Origin: Burkholderia sp. S171
Lineage (GTDB): Bacteria; Pseudomonadota; Gammaproteobacteria; Burkholderiales; Burkholderiaceae
NCBI RefSeq assembly: GCF_009766085.1
Contig: NZ_LMUF01000006.1
Location: 1-64,000, forward strand
Reading direction: 5' to 3'
DNA length: 64,000 nt
Shown: positions 18,724 to 27,263 of the stretch, piece by piece
Layout of the letters: every line of letters begins with the position of its first letter
Position numbering within the stretch: the first letter of the stretch is position 1
Program-made: the position numbers and the translations under genes
The notes under the pieces: model-generated
Database searches by the model: none
What the model saw: only the letters and a program-made list of their open reading frames with translations
What the model was told of the DNA's origin: nothing

Positions 18724-19245
18724 GTCGATACTGCAAGATGTCCGACTCTGTTCGAGCGCGCTAGCAGAAAATGGAGATCCGCCAGCATCGCCGACCGGTC
18801 AATTGTCGGAACATCAGGCCCGCGTTTCCTAACGCGCCTGCCGACCGGTCTGTCATTCAATTTATTGTGCTGCGCGACTGGAGTCGAGCCAAAAAGTGTT
18901 AGGCCTTCCTGAGGGTTGTAACACCATGTTACTTCACTGTTTTTTGGCTCTTTTCGAGATGGATTGTGGTACTTCCTTCTTATCAAATCGGCCTGATTCC
19001 GGTTGCTAGCCAGTGGTCCGCAACTGGTTCGCAGCAGCGCTATATGCGCCCGCGTCACGTGCTCAAAACAGGTCATTCATGCGCTTACAGAATTAATAGA
19101 TCACTTAAATGAATTTGCATCTTGAATCGGTATGCGCTCAAAATAGCGGTCGCGATGATTTCGCGCGTATCCGTTCGCCTTTTTGAAGGCACGAAATGTG
19201 ATCGCCGGAAGTCGTCATGCACTTTCATGAACATGCGAATCCCCG
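18724..19245. other. Intergenic region before the SBF transporter
   Basis: About 520 bases of comparatively AT-rich sequence without a supported gene. CCGACCGGTC occurs twice (about 18793 and 18841). Otherwise nothing stands out beyond expected divergent promoters. Confidence 0.5.
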
Positions 19246-20265
19246 ATGACCCGCCCCAAGTTTCTCCCCGATAACTTCACTCTCGCACTCGTAGGCACGG
19301 TGATCCTTGCCAGCCTGCTGCCCTGCCGTGGCGCTGCGGCGGTTGGCTTCAACTGGCTGACCAACATAGCCGTCGGACTGCTGTTTTTCCTGCACGGCGC
19401 GAAGCTCTCCCGCGAAGCGATCGTGTCAGGCATGACGCACTGGCGTCTGCACATCGTTGTACTGCTCAGCACGTTCGCGCTGTTTCCGCTGCTGGGCCTG
19501 GCGCTGAAACCCGTACTCACGCCGCTCGTCACGCCCGCGCTGTATATGGGCATCCTGTTCCTGTGCACGCTGCCGTCCACCGTGCAGTCGTCTATTGCCT
19601 TCACATCCATTGCCAAGGGCAATGTGCCGGCTGCGGTTTGTGCCGCCTCGGCGTCGAGCCTGCTTGGCATTTTCATCACGCCCGCGCTGGTTGGTCTCGT
19701 TGTGACGGACGGCAGCGGCCATGCCGGCTCCGCCTGGCATACGGTCGGCAATATCGTGCTGCAACTGCTCGTGCCGTTTATTGCCGGGCAATTGCTGCGG
19801 CCAGTGATCAGCAAATGGCTCGACAAGAATCGCAGCGTCCTGCGTTTCGTCGATCAGGGTTCGATCCTGCTGGTTGTGTACGTCGCGTTCAGTGAAGCGG
19901 TGAACGAGGGCATCTGGCACACCATTTCCCTGCAAACGCTCGGTGGACTGGTTGTAGTGAACGTGGTGCTGCTCGCACTCGCGCTCGGTGTGACGGCGTT
20001 TGCCAGCAAGCGGTTGGGCTTTAACCGGGCAGATCAGATCACAATCATTTTTTGCGGTTCGAAGAAGAGCCTCGCCTCGGGGATTCCCATGGCGAAGGTG
20101 ATTTTTGCCTCGCATGCAGTGGGCGCGGTCGTGCTGCCGTTGATGCTTTTTCACCAGATCCAGTTGATGACGTGCGCTGTGCTGGCGCAACGCTGGGGAG
20201 CCCGCGACACGTCCGGCGAGCAAGCGCCACAGGCAGAAGAAGGCGCCCGCGCGCAAGTCCGTTAG
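19246..20265 (+). CDS. Bile acid:sodium symporter-like (SBF/YfeH-type) transporter
   Basis: Integral membrane protein of 339 residues with about 9-10 hydrophobic segments. It belongs to the SBF-like branch of the BASS superfamily (YfeH type). Family segments are NIAVGLLFFLHGAKLSREA, TLPSTVQSSIAFTSIAKGN and FCGSKKSLASGIPMA, which line the transport site. The C-terminal tail is hydrophilic and acidic. Substrate is unknown for most bacterial members. A hairpin terminator follows 120 bases downstream. Confidence 0.9.
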   Translation: MTRPKFLPDNFTLALVGTVILASLLPCRGAAAVGFNWLTNIAVGLLFFLHGAKLSREAIVSGMTHWRLHIVVLLSTFALFPLLGLALKPVLTPLVTPALYMGILFLCTLPSTVQSSIAFTSIAKGNVPAAVCAASASSLLGIFITPALVGLVVTDGSGHAGSAWHTVGNIVLQLLVPFIAGQLLRPVISKWLDKNRSVLRFVDQGSILLVVYVAFSEAVNEGIWHTISLQTLGGLVVVNVVLLALALGVTAFASKRLGFNRADQITIIFCGSKKSLASGIPMAKVIFASHAVGAVVLPLMLFHQIQLMTCAVLAQRWGARDTSGEQAPQAEEGARAQVR

Positions 20266-20386
20266 TTCTATTCGCTCTATTAGCCTCATTAGCGCCGCTA
20301 GTAAGCGCCGCGCCGCTGCCGCCACTGGCAATAGTGCGAAAACACGTTGCATGACTGACTCTCCCGTCCCAACTTAACCAAGCATG

Positions 20387-20410
20387 AAGCCGCCCTGTGC
20401 GGCTTTTTTG
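20387..20410 (+). terminator. Rho-independent terminator after the SBF transporter
   Basis: AAGCCGC (20387-20393) pairs with GCGGCTT (20399-20405) over a 5-base loop and is followed by six T residues. Confidence 0.8.
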
Positions 20411-20662
20411 CTATTTGGAACCCATTCAGGCGATCAGTCGATTCGGCCCGATGGCCTATGACTTGATATTGGGAGCCCACCGGCAGCTCGTTGGGAGCCG
20501 GCAGCAAACGCGTTTCGTCTCCTCACACCTCCTATGCCGTCTGGCGGACTGGTGATCGGGCATGTGCCTTGCCACACTTGTGTCCATAAGCTGTTGATGG
20601 CACCAGGCAACGAACAACGACATGCGTGACTTCATCCACTCAAGCGGTTAGGAATGACCACC

Positions 20663-21706
20663 ATGCAAGCAATGACTGACGGAGCCGCGAGTCAATCCCT
20701 TCTCGGTTCGTTTTTGCACGAACTCCGCTTCGAGCGCGGCTCGGACACGGATACTGCTCGGGCGCTTCACTCCATGATCGATGCCGGCTTTGACCGGCTG
20801 CCACTCCCCGGGCATGGCGCAACGATCGAGCGCTGGCGAACGCTGGCGGCGGTCGCGGCGTGCGATCTCGCGCTGGTCAAGCTGTTCGAAGGCCATACGG
20901 ACGCACTCGCCATCATGGCTGAACTAGGAGAAGCAGATGTCCCTGAAAGCGGTCAGGCGTGGGGCGTTTGGGCAGCAGAACCGCCCTCGGCACGCCTCGC
21001 CGCGACCGCGGCGTCTGACACGCCCAATGTCACGTTGCACGGTACGAAGGCCTGGTGTTCCGGAGCAGCCTCAATAACCCATGCCCTTGTCACAGCTTGG
21101 AACGAACGGGACCAACCGATCCTCGCCGCAGTCGATCTCCGTCAGCCGGGCGTGCGCGTCACGCGTGATGGCTGGATGGCTGTCGGTATGTCAGCGAGCG
21201 CGAGCGTGGACGTCCATTTCGATCACGTTGAAGCCACCCGCATCGGCGCACCGCGCGCCTATCTGGAACGAGCAGGCTTCTGGCACGGCGGCGGCGGGAT
21301 CGCGGCATGCTGGTTCGGGGCGGCGGCGGCAATCGGAGAATTCGTCAAACAGGATGCCGCGCGCCGAGCCGACCCCTACAAGCTTGCCCATCTGGGGGCT
21401 ATTGACACGGCGCTCTGCGGCACAGCCAGCCTGCTGCGCGAAGCGGCCGCACGGATTGACCGCGAGCCGCAAGCCGACGCAATGCCTGACGCCTTTCGAG
21501 TCCGCCTGGCCGCGGAACGGGCGGCGATTGATGTCGTCGAGCGCGCCGGCCGTGCGCTGGGCGCCGGACCGCTCTGCCGCAACCGCCATTTCGCCAGCCT
21601 GATGGCCGACCTACCCGTCTTTATCCGTCAGAGCCATGCCGAACGCGATGAAGCCGCGCTTGCCGAACGACTTATCAATGGGGAATGCGGCACATGGAAC
21701 CTGTAG
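20663..21706 (+). CDS. Acyl-CoA dehydrogenase-fold flavoprotein, atypical
   Basis: A 347-residue ACAD-fold protein, short for the family. The central beta domain (GTKAWCSGA, DGWMAVGMSASASVDVHFDHV) is clear and indicates FAD binding. The C-terminal domain has GRALGAGPLCRNRHFASL and IRQSHAERD. This resembles the Arg/His region of ACAD-fold monooxygenases more than a Glu-containing acyl-CoA dehydrogenase active site, so dehydrogenase chemistry is uncertain. I prefer the ATG at 20663 (AGGA at 20650-20653); an ATG at 20654 touches that site. It is followed by PIG-L and methyltransferase genes with overlapping ends. Confidence 0.8.
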   Translation: MQAMTDGAASQSLLGSFLHELRFERGSDTDTARALHSMIDAGFDRLPLPGHGATIERWRTLAAVAACDLALVKLFEGHTDALAIMAELGEADVPESGQAWGVWAAEPPSARLAATAASDTPNVTLHGTKAWCSGAASITHALVTAWNERDQPILAAVDLRQPGVRVTRDGWMAVGMSASASVDVHFDHVEATRIGAPRAYLERAGFWHGGGGIAACWFGAAAAIGEFVKQDAARRADPYKLAHLGAIDTALCGTASLLREAAARIDREPQADAMPDAFRVRLAAERAAIDVVERAGRALGAGPLCRNRHFASLMADLPVFIRQSHAERDEAALAERLINGECGTWNL

Positions 21707-22470
21707 TAACTCACCCGGCAAACGATCGCGCCATCGAGGGGAATGGCACGCCGGAAGCAACTTGGCAAAAGTCCGGGCTGCTCTCGAGCCTGCCTGAAGT
21801 CGATCCGGCGATCCTCGTGCCGCCCGGCGCGCGCGCCGTGATTGTTTCGCCGCATCCGGACGACGAGGTTCTGGGCACGGGCGGCCTGCTGGCGCAACTG
21901 TCCGATCTGGGCCGCAAGGTGCTGATCATCGCCGTGACGGACGGCACTGCGAGCCATCCTGATTCGCCGGAATGGCCCACGGCGAGGCTCGCCGAAACCC
22001 GTCCGCAAGAAACGCACGACGCGCTACAACGTCTGCGCATGAGACATGTCGCGCTGATGCGACTGCATCTTCCGGACGGCGGCGGAGAAACGTTCGAGTC
22101 GGAACTGACGGAAGCGCTGGAAACGCTTCTCGAACCGGGCGACATCGTGTTTGGAACCTGGCGTTTCGATGGTCATCCCGACCACGAGTCAGTCGGGCGG
22201 GCGGTGACCACGGTGGCTGATGCGCTCGACCTGCCGTTTGTTGAAGTCCCCGTGTGGACCTGGCATTGGGCGACGCCGGAGGATTCCCGCGTGCCGTGGA
22301 GCCGAGCGCGCCGCATCGTGCTGGATGCGGCCACGCTTGCCCGCAAGGTTCACGCGGTCCAGGCGTTTCGGAGCCAGATCGAAGCCGACGACTCCACGGG
22401 CCGCGCACCCATCCTGCCCGACCATGTACTCGAACGTCTCACCCGGCCCTATGAGGTCGTGCTGATATGA
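21694..22470 (+). CDS. PIG-L family N-acetyl-sugar deacetylase
   Basis: LmbE/PIG-L zinc deacetylase fold, 258 residues. The metal-binding AHPDDE equivalent is SPHPDDEVLGTGG near residue 52, and the third ligand is in DGHPDHESVGRAV. The family removes N-acetyl groups from GlcNAc-type moieties of lipids, mycothiol, bacillithiol or antibiotics. The ATG at 21694 has GGGGA at 21680-21684. The 5' end overlaps the ACAD gene and the 3' end overlaps the methyltransferase start by ATGA, which indicates one translationally coupled unit. The substrate is unknown. Confidence 0.88.
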   Translation: MEPVVTHPANDRAIEGNGTPEATWQKSGLLSSLPEVDPAILVPPGARAVIVSPHPDDEVLGTGGLLAQLSDLGRKVLIIAVTDGTASHPDSPEWPTARLAETRPQETHDALQRLRMRHVALMRLHLPDGGGETFESELTEALETLLEPGDIVFGTWRFDGHPDHESVGRAVTTVADALDLPFVEVPVWTWHWATPEDSRVPWSRARRIVLDAATLARKVHAVQAFRSQIEADDSTGRAPILPDHVLERLTRPYEVVLI

Positions 22471-23087
22471 CACAGGACCCGAGCACGCAGGGGCCGAACG
22501 CACAAGACTATTTCGCCGGTCTTTATCAACGCAGCGACGACCCGTGGTTACTTCGCGACCGCTGGTACGAGCGGCGCAAGCGCGCGTTAACGCTAGCCGC
22601 CCTCCCTGACGAACGTTACCGTCGCGCATATGAACCCGGTTGCGCGAGCGGCGAACTGACCGTCGAACTTGCCGCTCGATGCGAAACGCTGCTCGCGGCA
22701 GATTTGAATCCGGCCGCAGTCGACCTTGCGCGCCAGCGAGTCGCGCATCTTCAGCACGTTCAGGTCGAGCAGCGCGTCATGCCTGACGACTGGCCGGATG
22801 GCGAGTTCGACCTGATCGTAATCAGCGAGGTGGCGTATTACCTGACTGAGGCGCAACTCGCCAGCCTCATCACGAAGCTGAGCGTTTCGCTTGCCCCGGG
22901 CGGAACGCTGCTCGCCTGCCATTGGCGGCGGTCAATCGAGGGATGGCCGCATTCAGGTGATCATGTACATCAAGTGCTTTGCGCAAATCTCGCGCTACCG
23001 CGATTGTCCCGCTATCAGGACGACGACATGGTGCTCGACGTATGGTCATCGAATGAGAAATCCGTCCATCAGCGGGAAGCGCGCTAA
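22467..23087 (+). CDS. NodS-like SAM-dependent methyltransferase
   Basis: Class I methyltransferase of 206 residues. Motif I is YEPGCASGELTVELA, then an acidic residue in LLAADLNPAAV and the NodS-like FDLIVISEVAYYLTE. NodS methylates the deacetylated amino group of chito-oligosaccharide backbones, so pairing with a PIG-L deacetylase suggests deacetylation followed by N-methylation of an amino sugar. That pathway is inferred. It overlaps the PIG-L gene by 4 bases. No glycosyltransferase follows. Confidence 0.85.
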   Translation: MTQDPSTQGPNAQDYFAGLYQRSDDPWLLRDRWYERRKRALTLAALPDERYRRAYEPGCASGELTVELAARCETLLAADLNPAAVDLARQRVAHLQHVQVEQRVMPDDWPDGEFDLIVISEVAYYLTEAQLASLITKLSVSLAPGGTLLACHWRRSIEGWPHSGDHVHQVLCANLALPRLSRYQDDDMVLDVWSSNEKSVHQREAR

Positions 23088-23130
23088 TGGTAAGCGCCCT
23101 GCGGCTAGGTGCTCCAATGCTCGCCAACGC

Positions 23131-23294
23131 GTGTTTAGTGGAATTTTCTCATCGCATTGACTAAACAATAAAGGCAACTGAAAGCCATATCAGCAAACAG
23201 CTTACGGGTTTTCTCTTAGAATCTGCGGGTCAGTTTTCGCGATGGTTTACTATACAATCGCCAAACTCGTGCGAACCGGGCGTCGTTAGTAAAC
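23131..23294. promoter_or_regulatory. GTTTA(C/G)T half-sites upstream of the LacI regulator
   Basis: GTTTAGT (23133-23139) faces ACTAAAC (23160-23166), and GTTTACTA (23245-23252) faces TAGTAAAC (23287-23294). A possible -10 TATACAAT begins at 23251. The repeated, oppositely oriented half-sites suggest binding by the downstream LacI protein (autoregulation). Confidence 0.4.
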
Positions 23295-23363
23295 ACAAGA
23301 CGTGCGTACAACGCCTCAGCGCCGATAAAAACAAATCCACGCAACGCAGAGACGAGAGACCCG

Positions 23364-24389
23364 ATGGCCACCACCATTCGCGATGTCGCGCGCGCAGCCA
23401 GTGTGTCGATCGGCACGGTATCGCGAGCGCTTAAAAACCAGCCGGGCTTGTCCGAAACAACGCGTGAACGCGTGGTGGAAGCGGCGCGGCAGCTTGGCTA
23501 CGACGCCGCCCAGCTTCGTACTCGAATCCGGCGCGTCACGTTCCTGCTTCATCGCCAGCACAATAATTTCGCGGTCAGCCCGTTCTTTTCCCATGTGTTG
23601 CACGGTTTCGAAGAAGCCTGCCGCGAGCGGCGGCTGGTGCCGTCAGTACTGACAGCGGGTCCAACACATGATCTCGCCCAGCAAATGCGCCTGCACGCGC
23701 CGGACGCCGTCGCGGTTGCGGGATTTATCGAGCCGGAGCTGCTTACGCATCTGCGCTCCATGAACCGGCCAGTCGTACTGATCGATTTGCGCGCACCGGG
23801 TTTTCGCTCGGTCAACGTCGATAACGCCCGGGGCGCCGCGCTCGCCATGCAGCACTTGTTCGCACTCGGACGCAAGCGGATTGCGTTCATTGGCGGATCG
23901 CTGGCGCACTACAGCATCTCCCAGCGTGCAATGGGATACCGGCTGGCGTATTTCGAAGCAGGATTACTCTTTAACCCGACGCTCGAAGTCACCACGCAGC
24001 CCGCTATCGATGCCGACCTGGCCGCCGCCGACGCCATGGAGCGCCTGATCGCGCAGGCGCGCGCGCAATCCGCACCGCTCCCCGACGCCGTTTTCGCCTA
24101 TAACGATGCTGCGGCCCTCGCTGCCATGCGCGTCTGTCTCGCGCACGGTTTGCGGGTGCCGGAAGACATTGCGTTTGTCGGTTTCGACGATATTCCCGCC
24201 GCAGCCCAAAACACGCCGCCGCTCACCACGGTCACGGTCGACAAGGAAGCGCTGGGACGGCGCGGCGTGGAATTGCTGCTGGAAACCGCGCAGAACCACG
24301 ACGACGCGAATACCACCGACACGCTCGTGCCCGTGCATCTGATTCCCCGCGCGAGCTCGGCCATAACACGGACACAGACATCGGTATGA
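23364..24389 (+). CDS. LacI-family transcriptional regulator
   Basis: DNA-binding regulator of 341 residues. The N-terminal HTH (TIRDVARAASVSIGTVSRALKNQPGLS) has the LacI recognition helix and hinge. The periplasmic-binding-protein-like effector domain follows, with VAVAGFIEPE, RKRIAFIGGS and DIAFVGFDDIPAA. Its last codons overlap the AGE-epimerase start by 4 bases, so it very likely controls the linked sugar isomerase and kinase. The expected effector is a mannose- or fructose-related sugar; this is inference. Confidence 0.93.
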   Translation: MATTIRDVARAASVSIGTVSRALKNQPGLSETTRERVVEAARQLGYDAAQLRTRIRRVTFLLHRQHNNFAVSPFFSHVLHGFEEACRERRLVPSVLTAGPTHDLAQQMRLHAPDAVAVAGFIEPELLTHLRSMNRPVVLIDLRAPGFRSVNVDNARGAALAMQHLFALGRKRIAFIGGSLAHYSISQRAMGYRLAYFEAGLLFNPTLEVTTQPAIDADLAAADAMERLIAQARAQSAPLPDAVFAYNDAAALAAMRVCLAHGLRVPEDIAFVGFDDIPAAAQNTPPLTTVTVDKEALGRRGVELLLETAQNHDDANTTDTLVPVHLIPRASSAITRTQTSV

Positions 24390-25654
24390 ACTCAACCGCT
24401 CTGCACGTGGCGGGTTCGGCAGAACCGGACTTTCGCAGCCGCGATTTCCTCCTCGACCACGTTCGCCACACACTTGCGTTCTACGCACGAACCGCCCGCG
24501 ACGACTCGGGCGGTTTTTTTCATTTTTTCAAGGACGACGGCACGGTCTACGACCACACCACGCGTCACCTTGTCAGCAGCACGCGCTTCGTCTTCAACCA
24601 CGCGATGGCGTTCCGTCAGTTCGGCGGTCAGGAGCATCAGGACAACGCCCGTCACGCGTTCGCGTTCTTGCGCAACGCGCATTGGGACGCGGTGAATGAA
24701 GGCTATGACTGGGAAATCGAATGGCGCGACGGCGCGAAACGCACGCTCGACGGCACGCGGCATTGCTACGGCCACGCGTTCGTTTTGCTGGCGTGCGCGC
24801 ACGCGGCAATGGCGGGTATCGATGAAGCCAAGCCTTTGATCGATGAAACCTTCCAGCTGATGGACAAGCATTTCTGGGACACGGACGCCGGTCTATACGC
24901 CGATGAAGCCACGCCCGACTGGCAGCTGTCGCCGTATCGCGGGCAGAACGCCAACATGCACGCGACCGAAGCGTTGCTGGCCGCGTACGAAGCGACCGGC
25001 CATGTGCTGTATCTGGATCGCGCGGAGAAAATCGCCGGCAACATCACGTTGCGCCAGGCGCGATTGAGCAACGGGCTCGTCTGGGAGCACTTCAACACCG
25101 ACTGGTCAATCGACTGGCATTACAACGAATCCGACAGTTCCAACATCTTCCGTCCGTGGGGTTTTCAGCCCGGCCATCAGACCGAGTGGGCGAAGCTGCT
25201 GCTGATCCTGGAGCGGCATCGCGCGTTGCCATGGCTCGCGCCGCGCGCTATCGAACTATTCGATGCCGGCTTCAACCGCGCGTGGGACGACCAGCACGGC
25301 GGCCTGTACTACGGCTTCGGCCCGGACAATTCCATCTGCGACCACGACAAATACTTCTGGGTGCAGGCCGAGACCTTCGCCACCGCAGCGTTGCTCGGCA
25401 AGCGGACAGGTCTGGAGCGATTCTGGGATTGCTACGACGAGCTCTGGCGGTATAGCTGGGCACATTTCGTCGATCACGAATATGGCGCGTGGTTCCGCAT
25501 CCTGACCTGCGACAACCGCAAGTACGGCGACGAAAAGAGTCCCGCCGGCAAGACCGATTACCACACGATGGGCGCGTGCTACGAAGTGCTGAACGCGATA
25601 AGCGCAGCGGACGCACCCCAACAAAGCCGCGAGACAGCGAAAGCGACAAGCTAA
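24386..25654 (+). CDS. AGE-family sugar epimerase/isomerase (mannose isomerase-like)
   Basis: Alpha/alpha-barrel enzyme of 422 residues. The conserved histidine segments are GTRHCYGHAF, QNANMHATEAL, FQPGHQTEWAKLL and DYHTMGACYE, with DKYFWVQAET between the last two. These match the AGE superfamily branch of D-mannose isomerase, YihS and cellobiose 2-epimerase. It probably interconverts mannose and fructose or a similar pair. It is translationally coupled to the LacI gene and followed 12 bases later by a PfkB kinase, which would phosphorylate the ketose formed. Confidence 0.88.
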   Translation: MNSTALHVAGSAEPDFRSRDFLLDHVRHTLAFYARTARDDSGGFFHFFKDDGTVYDHTTRHLVSSTRFVFNHAMAFRQFGGQEHQDNARHAFAFLRNAHWDAVNEGYDWEIEWRDGAKRTLDGTRHCYGHAFVLLACAHAAMAGIDEAKPLIDETFQLMDKHFWDTDAGLYADEATPDWQLSPYRGQNANMHATEALLAAYEATGHVLYLDRAEKIAGNITLRQARLSNGLVWEHFNTDWSIDWHYNESDSSNIFRPWGFQPGHQTEWAKLLLILERHRALPWLAPRAIELFDAGFNRAWDDQHGGLYYGFGPDNSICDHDKYFWVQAETFATAALLGKRTGLERFWDCYDELWRYSWAHFVDHEYGAWFRILTCDNRKYGDEKSPAGKTDYHTMGACYEVLNAISAADAPQQSRETAKATS

Positions 25655-25666
25655 ACGGTGAGCACG

Positions 25667-26590
25667 ATGACCTCCAACTCAACTTCCAACTCAACCTTCC
25701 CCCAATTCGTCTCGGCCGGCGACATCCTGACCGACCTGATCCGCACCGGGCCGTCAGACTGGCTGTCGCGACCGGGCGGCGCCGGCTGGAACGTCGCACG
25801 CGCCGTCGCGCATCTCGGTTTGCCGACGGCATGTGCCGGTTCGCTCGGTACGGACAATTTCTCCGATGAACTCTGGGATGCGAGCGTCGCGGCCGGCCTC
25901 GACATGCGCTTCATGCAGCGCGTCGAGCGGCCGCCGCTGCTGGCGATCGTCCATAAAACGCAGCCGCCGACCTATTACTTCATGGGTGAAAACGGCGCAG
26001 ATCTCGCCTTCGATCCCACCCTTCTGCCGTCCGGCTGGATGGACTCGGTGAAATGGGCGCACTTCGGCTGTATCAGCCTCGTGCGCCAGCCGCTCGGCGA
26101 CACGCTCGCCCGTCTTGCCGCGCAGTTGCGCGAGCACGGCGTGAAGATCAGCTTCGACCCAAACTATCGAAACCTGATGGCGCATGGCTACGAGCCAACC
26201 TTGCGCAAAATGGCCGCGCTTGCCGACCTGATCAAAGTTTCCGATGAAGACCTGCACAAGCTCTTCCCATCGATCCCGAATGAAGCCGACGCCCTCGCCG
26301 AAATCCGTGCGATGAACCCGCAAGCCACCGTGCTTGTTACACGAGGATCGGCCGAAGCCACGCTGCACGTCGGAAGCGAAACCTGGCAGGCGAGCCCGCC
26401 CAAAGTCGATGTCGCCGATACGGTCGGCGCCGGCGATGCGTCCATTGCGGGCTTGCTCTACAGCTTGATGACACGCGCCGGCGGCTGGCCTGATCATCTG
26501 CGTTTCGCGCTTGCGGCAGGCGCGGCAGCGTGCCGGAGGTCGGGGGCGCACTCACCGTCGCTGGAAGAAGTGGAGAATTTGCTGGCCTGA
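25667..26590 (+). CDS. PfkB-family carbohydrate kinase, probable fructokinase
   Basis: Ribokinase-fold sugar kinase of 307 residues. The N-terminal GGAGWNVARAVAHLG motif is PfkB signature 1. The C-terminal DTVGAGDASIAGLL contains the anion hole and catalytic Asp. The central SFDPNYRNLM is typical of fructokinase-like members. I prefer the ATG at 25667, which is placed after a GGTGAG element; an in-frame GTG at 25658 would add three residues. Together with the isomerase it would make fructose 6-phosphate. No transporter gene is adjacent. Confidence 0.9.
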   Translation: MTSNSTSNSTFPQFVSAGDILTDLIRTGPSDWLSRPGGAGWNVARAVAHLGLPTACAGSLGTDNFSDELWDASVAAGLDMRFMQRVERPPLLAIVHKTQPPTYYFMGENGADLAFDPTLLPSGWMDSVKWAHFGCISLVRQPLGDTLARLAAQLREHGVKISFDPNYRNLMAHGYEPTLRKMAALADLIKVSDEDLHKLFPSIPNEADALAEIRAMNPQATVLVTRGSAEATLHVGSETWQASPPKVDVADTVGAGDASIAGLLYSLMTRAGGWPDHLRFALAAGAAACRRSGAHSPSLEEVENLLA

Positions 26591-26613
26591 CGGCGGGGTC
26601 TGACGGCGGGGTC
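26588..26613. repeat. Perfect 13-bp tandem repeat
   Basis: TGACGGCGGGGTC occurs back to back at 26588-26600 and 26601-26613. The first copy includes the stop codon of the kinase gene. It is probably a recent slippage duplication. Confidence 0.75.
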
Positions 26614-26705
26614 CCACCCATACCGCTAGCCCGGCAATGCGAGACGGTCACACGCGCGATAAATGCGCGTGCTAGCATCGATTCAACCTTTGCCGGAGGT
26701 ACATC

Positions 26706-26936
26706 ATGGAAGATACGATCTACACGAAAGGCATTTACACCGCGACCATCGGCGCGCATGCCGTAGACGGCGGCGAGTTTCGAGGCGTTGTCACGCTGGT
26801 TCGGGACGATGGCGAAGACGGCGAGGATTCCGAGCCGAAACAGTACGATGTCGCCGCCACGTCGCTGTCCGAAGAAGAAGCGCTGGAAGAAGCCCGAGCG
26901 CTCGCTCACCGGATCCTCGGCGAGCTCGAACTCTGA
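26706..26936 (+). CDS. Small acidic protein of unknown function
   Basis: A 76-residue protein I cannot name. It has a well-placed GGAGGT 6 bases before the ATG and no signal peptide. The first half is beta-strand-like (GIYTATIGAHAVDGGEF, GVVTLVRDD). A DGEDGEDSE acidic loop follows, then an amphipathic helix (SEEEALEEARALAHRIL). It resembles in layout the next small protein, so the two may be paralogues. The composition and ribosome binding site support a real gene. Confidence 0.65.
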   Translation: MEDTIYTKGIYTATIGAHAVDGGEFRGVVTLVRDDGEDGEDSEPKQYDVAATSLSEEEALEEARALAHRILGELEL

Positions 26937-26998
26937 GAAGCCGGCAACGGGGGGATTGCTCGCCGCCGTTGCCACTTCGCTTGAACGGGAGAACCAAA

Positions 26999-27244
26999 AT
27001 GCCTGAACAACTCTTCCTCTACGGCGTCTATTCCATCCACGTTCGGCCCATCGAACTGCAAGGGACGCGCTGGGACGCGGAATACGAAATCCGCCATCTC
27101 GACAAAGCGGTGCAGCCGTGGAAAACCATTGGCGGCGATAACGGCTTGTCGAGCCCCACCGACGCCATTGGTGCCGCGCACGTGCAAGCCGTCGCCGACA
27201 TTGAAGCCGGCGCGGGCATTCCCAAGCCGAAGACCTTTCCCTAA
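26999..27244 (+). CDS. Small protein of unknown function, possible paralogue of its neighbour
   Basis: An 81-residue protein of unknown function. The ATG at 26999 is preceded by GGGAGA. Its order is beta strands (YGVYSIHVRPIELQGTRW, AEYEIRHLD), a variable loop, and a helix (SSPTDAIGAAHVQAVADIEA). The same strand-strand-helix order as the protein 62 bases upstream, with aligned YSIHV/YTATI and A-rich helix positions, suggests a diverged duplicate. No catalytic motif, signal or cysteine is seen. Confidence 0.65.
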   Translation: MPEQLFLYGVYSIHVRPIELQGTRWDAEYEIRHLDKAVQPWKTIGGDNGLSSPTDAIGAAHVQAVADIEAGAGIPKPKTFP

Positions 27245-27263
27245 ACCTTGATCCAGACGGACT

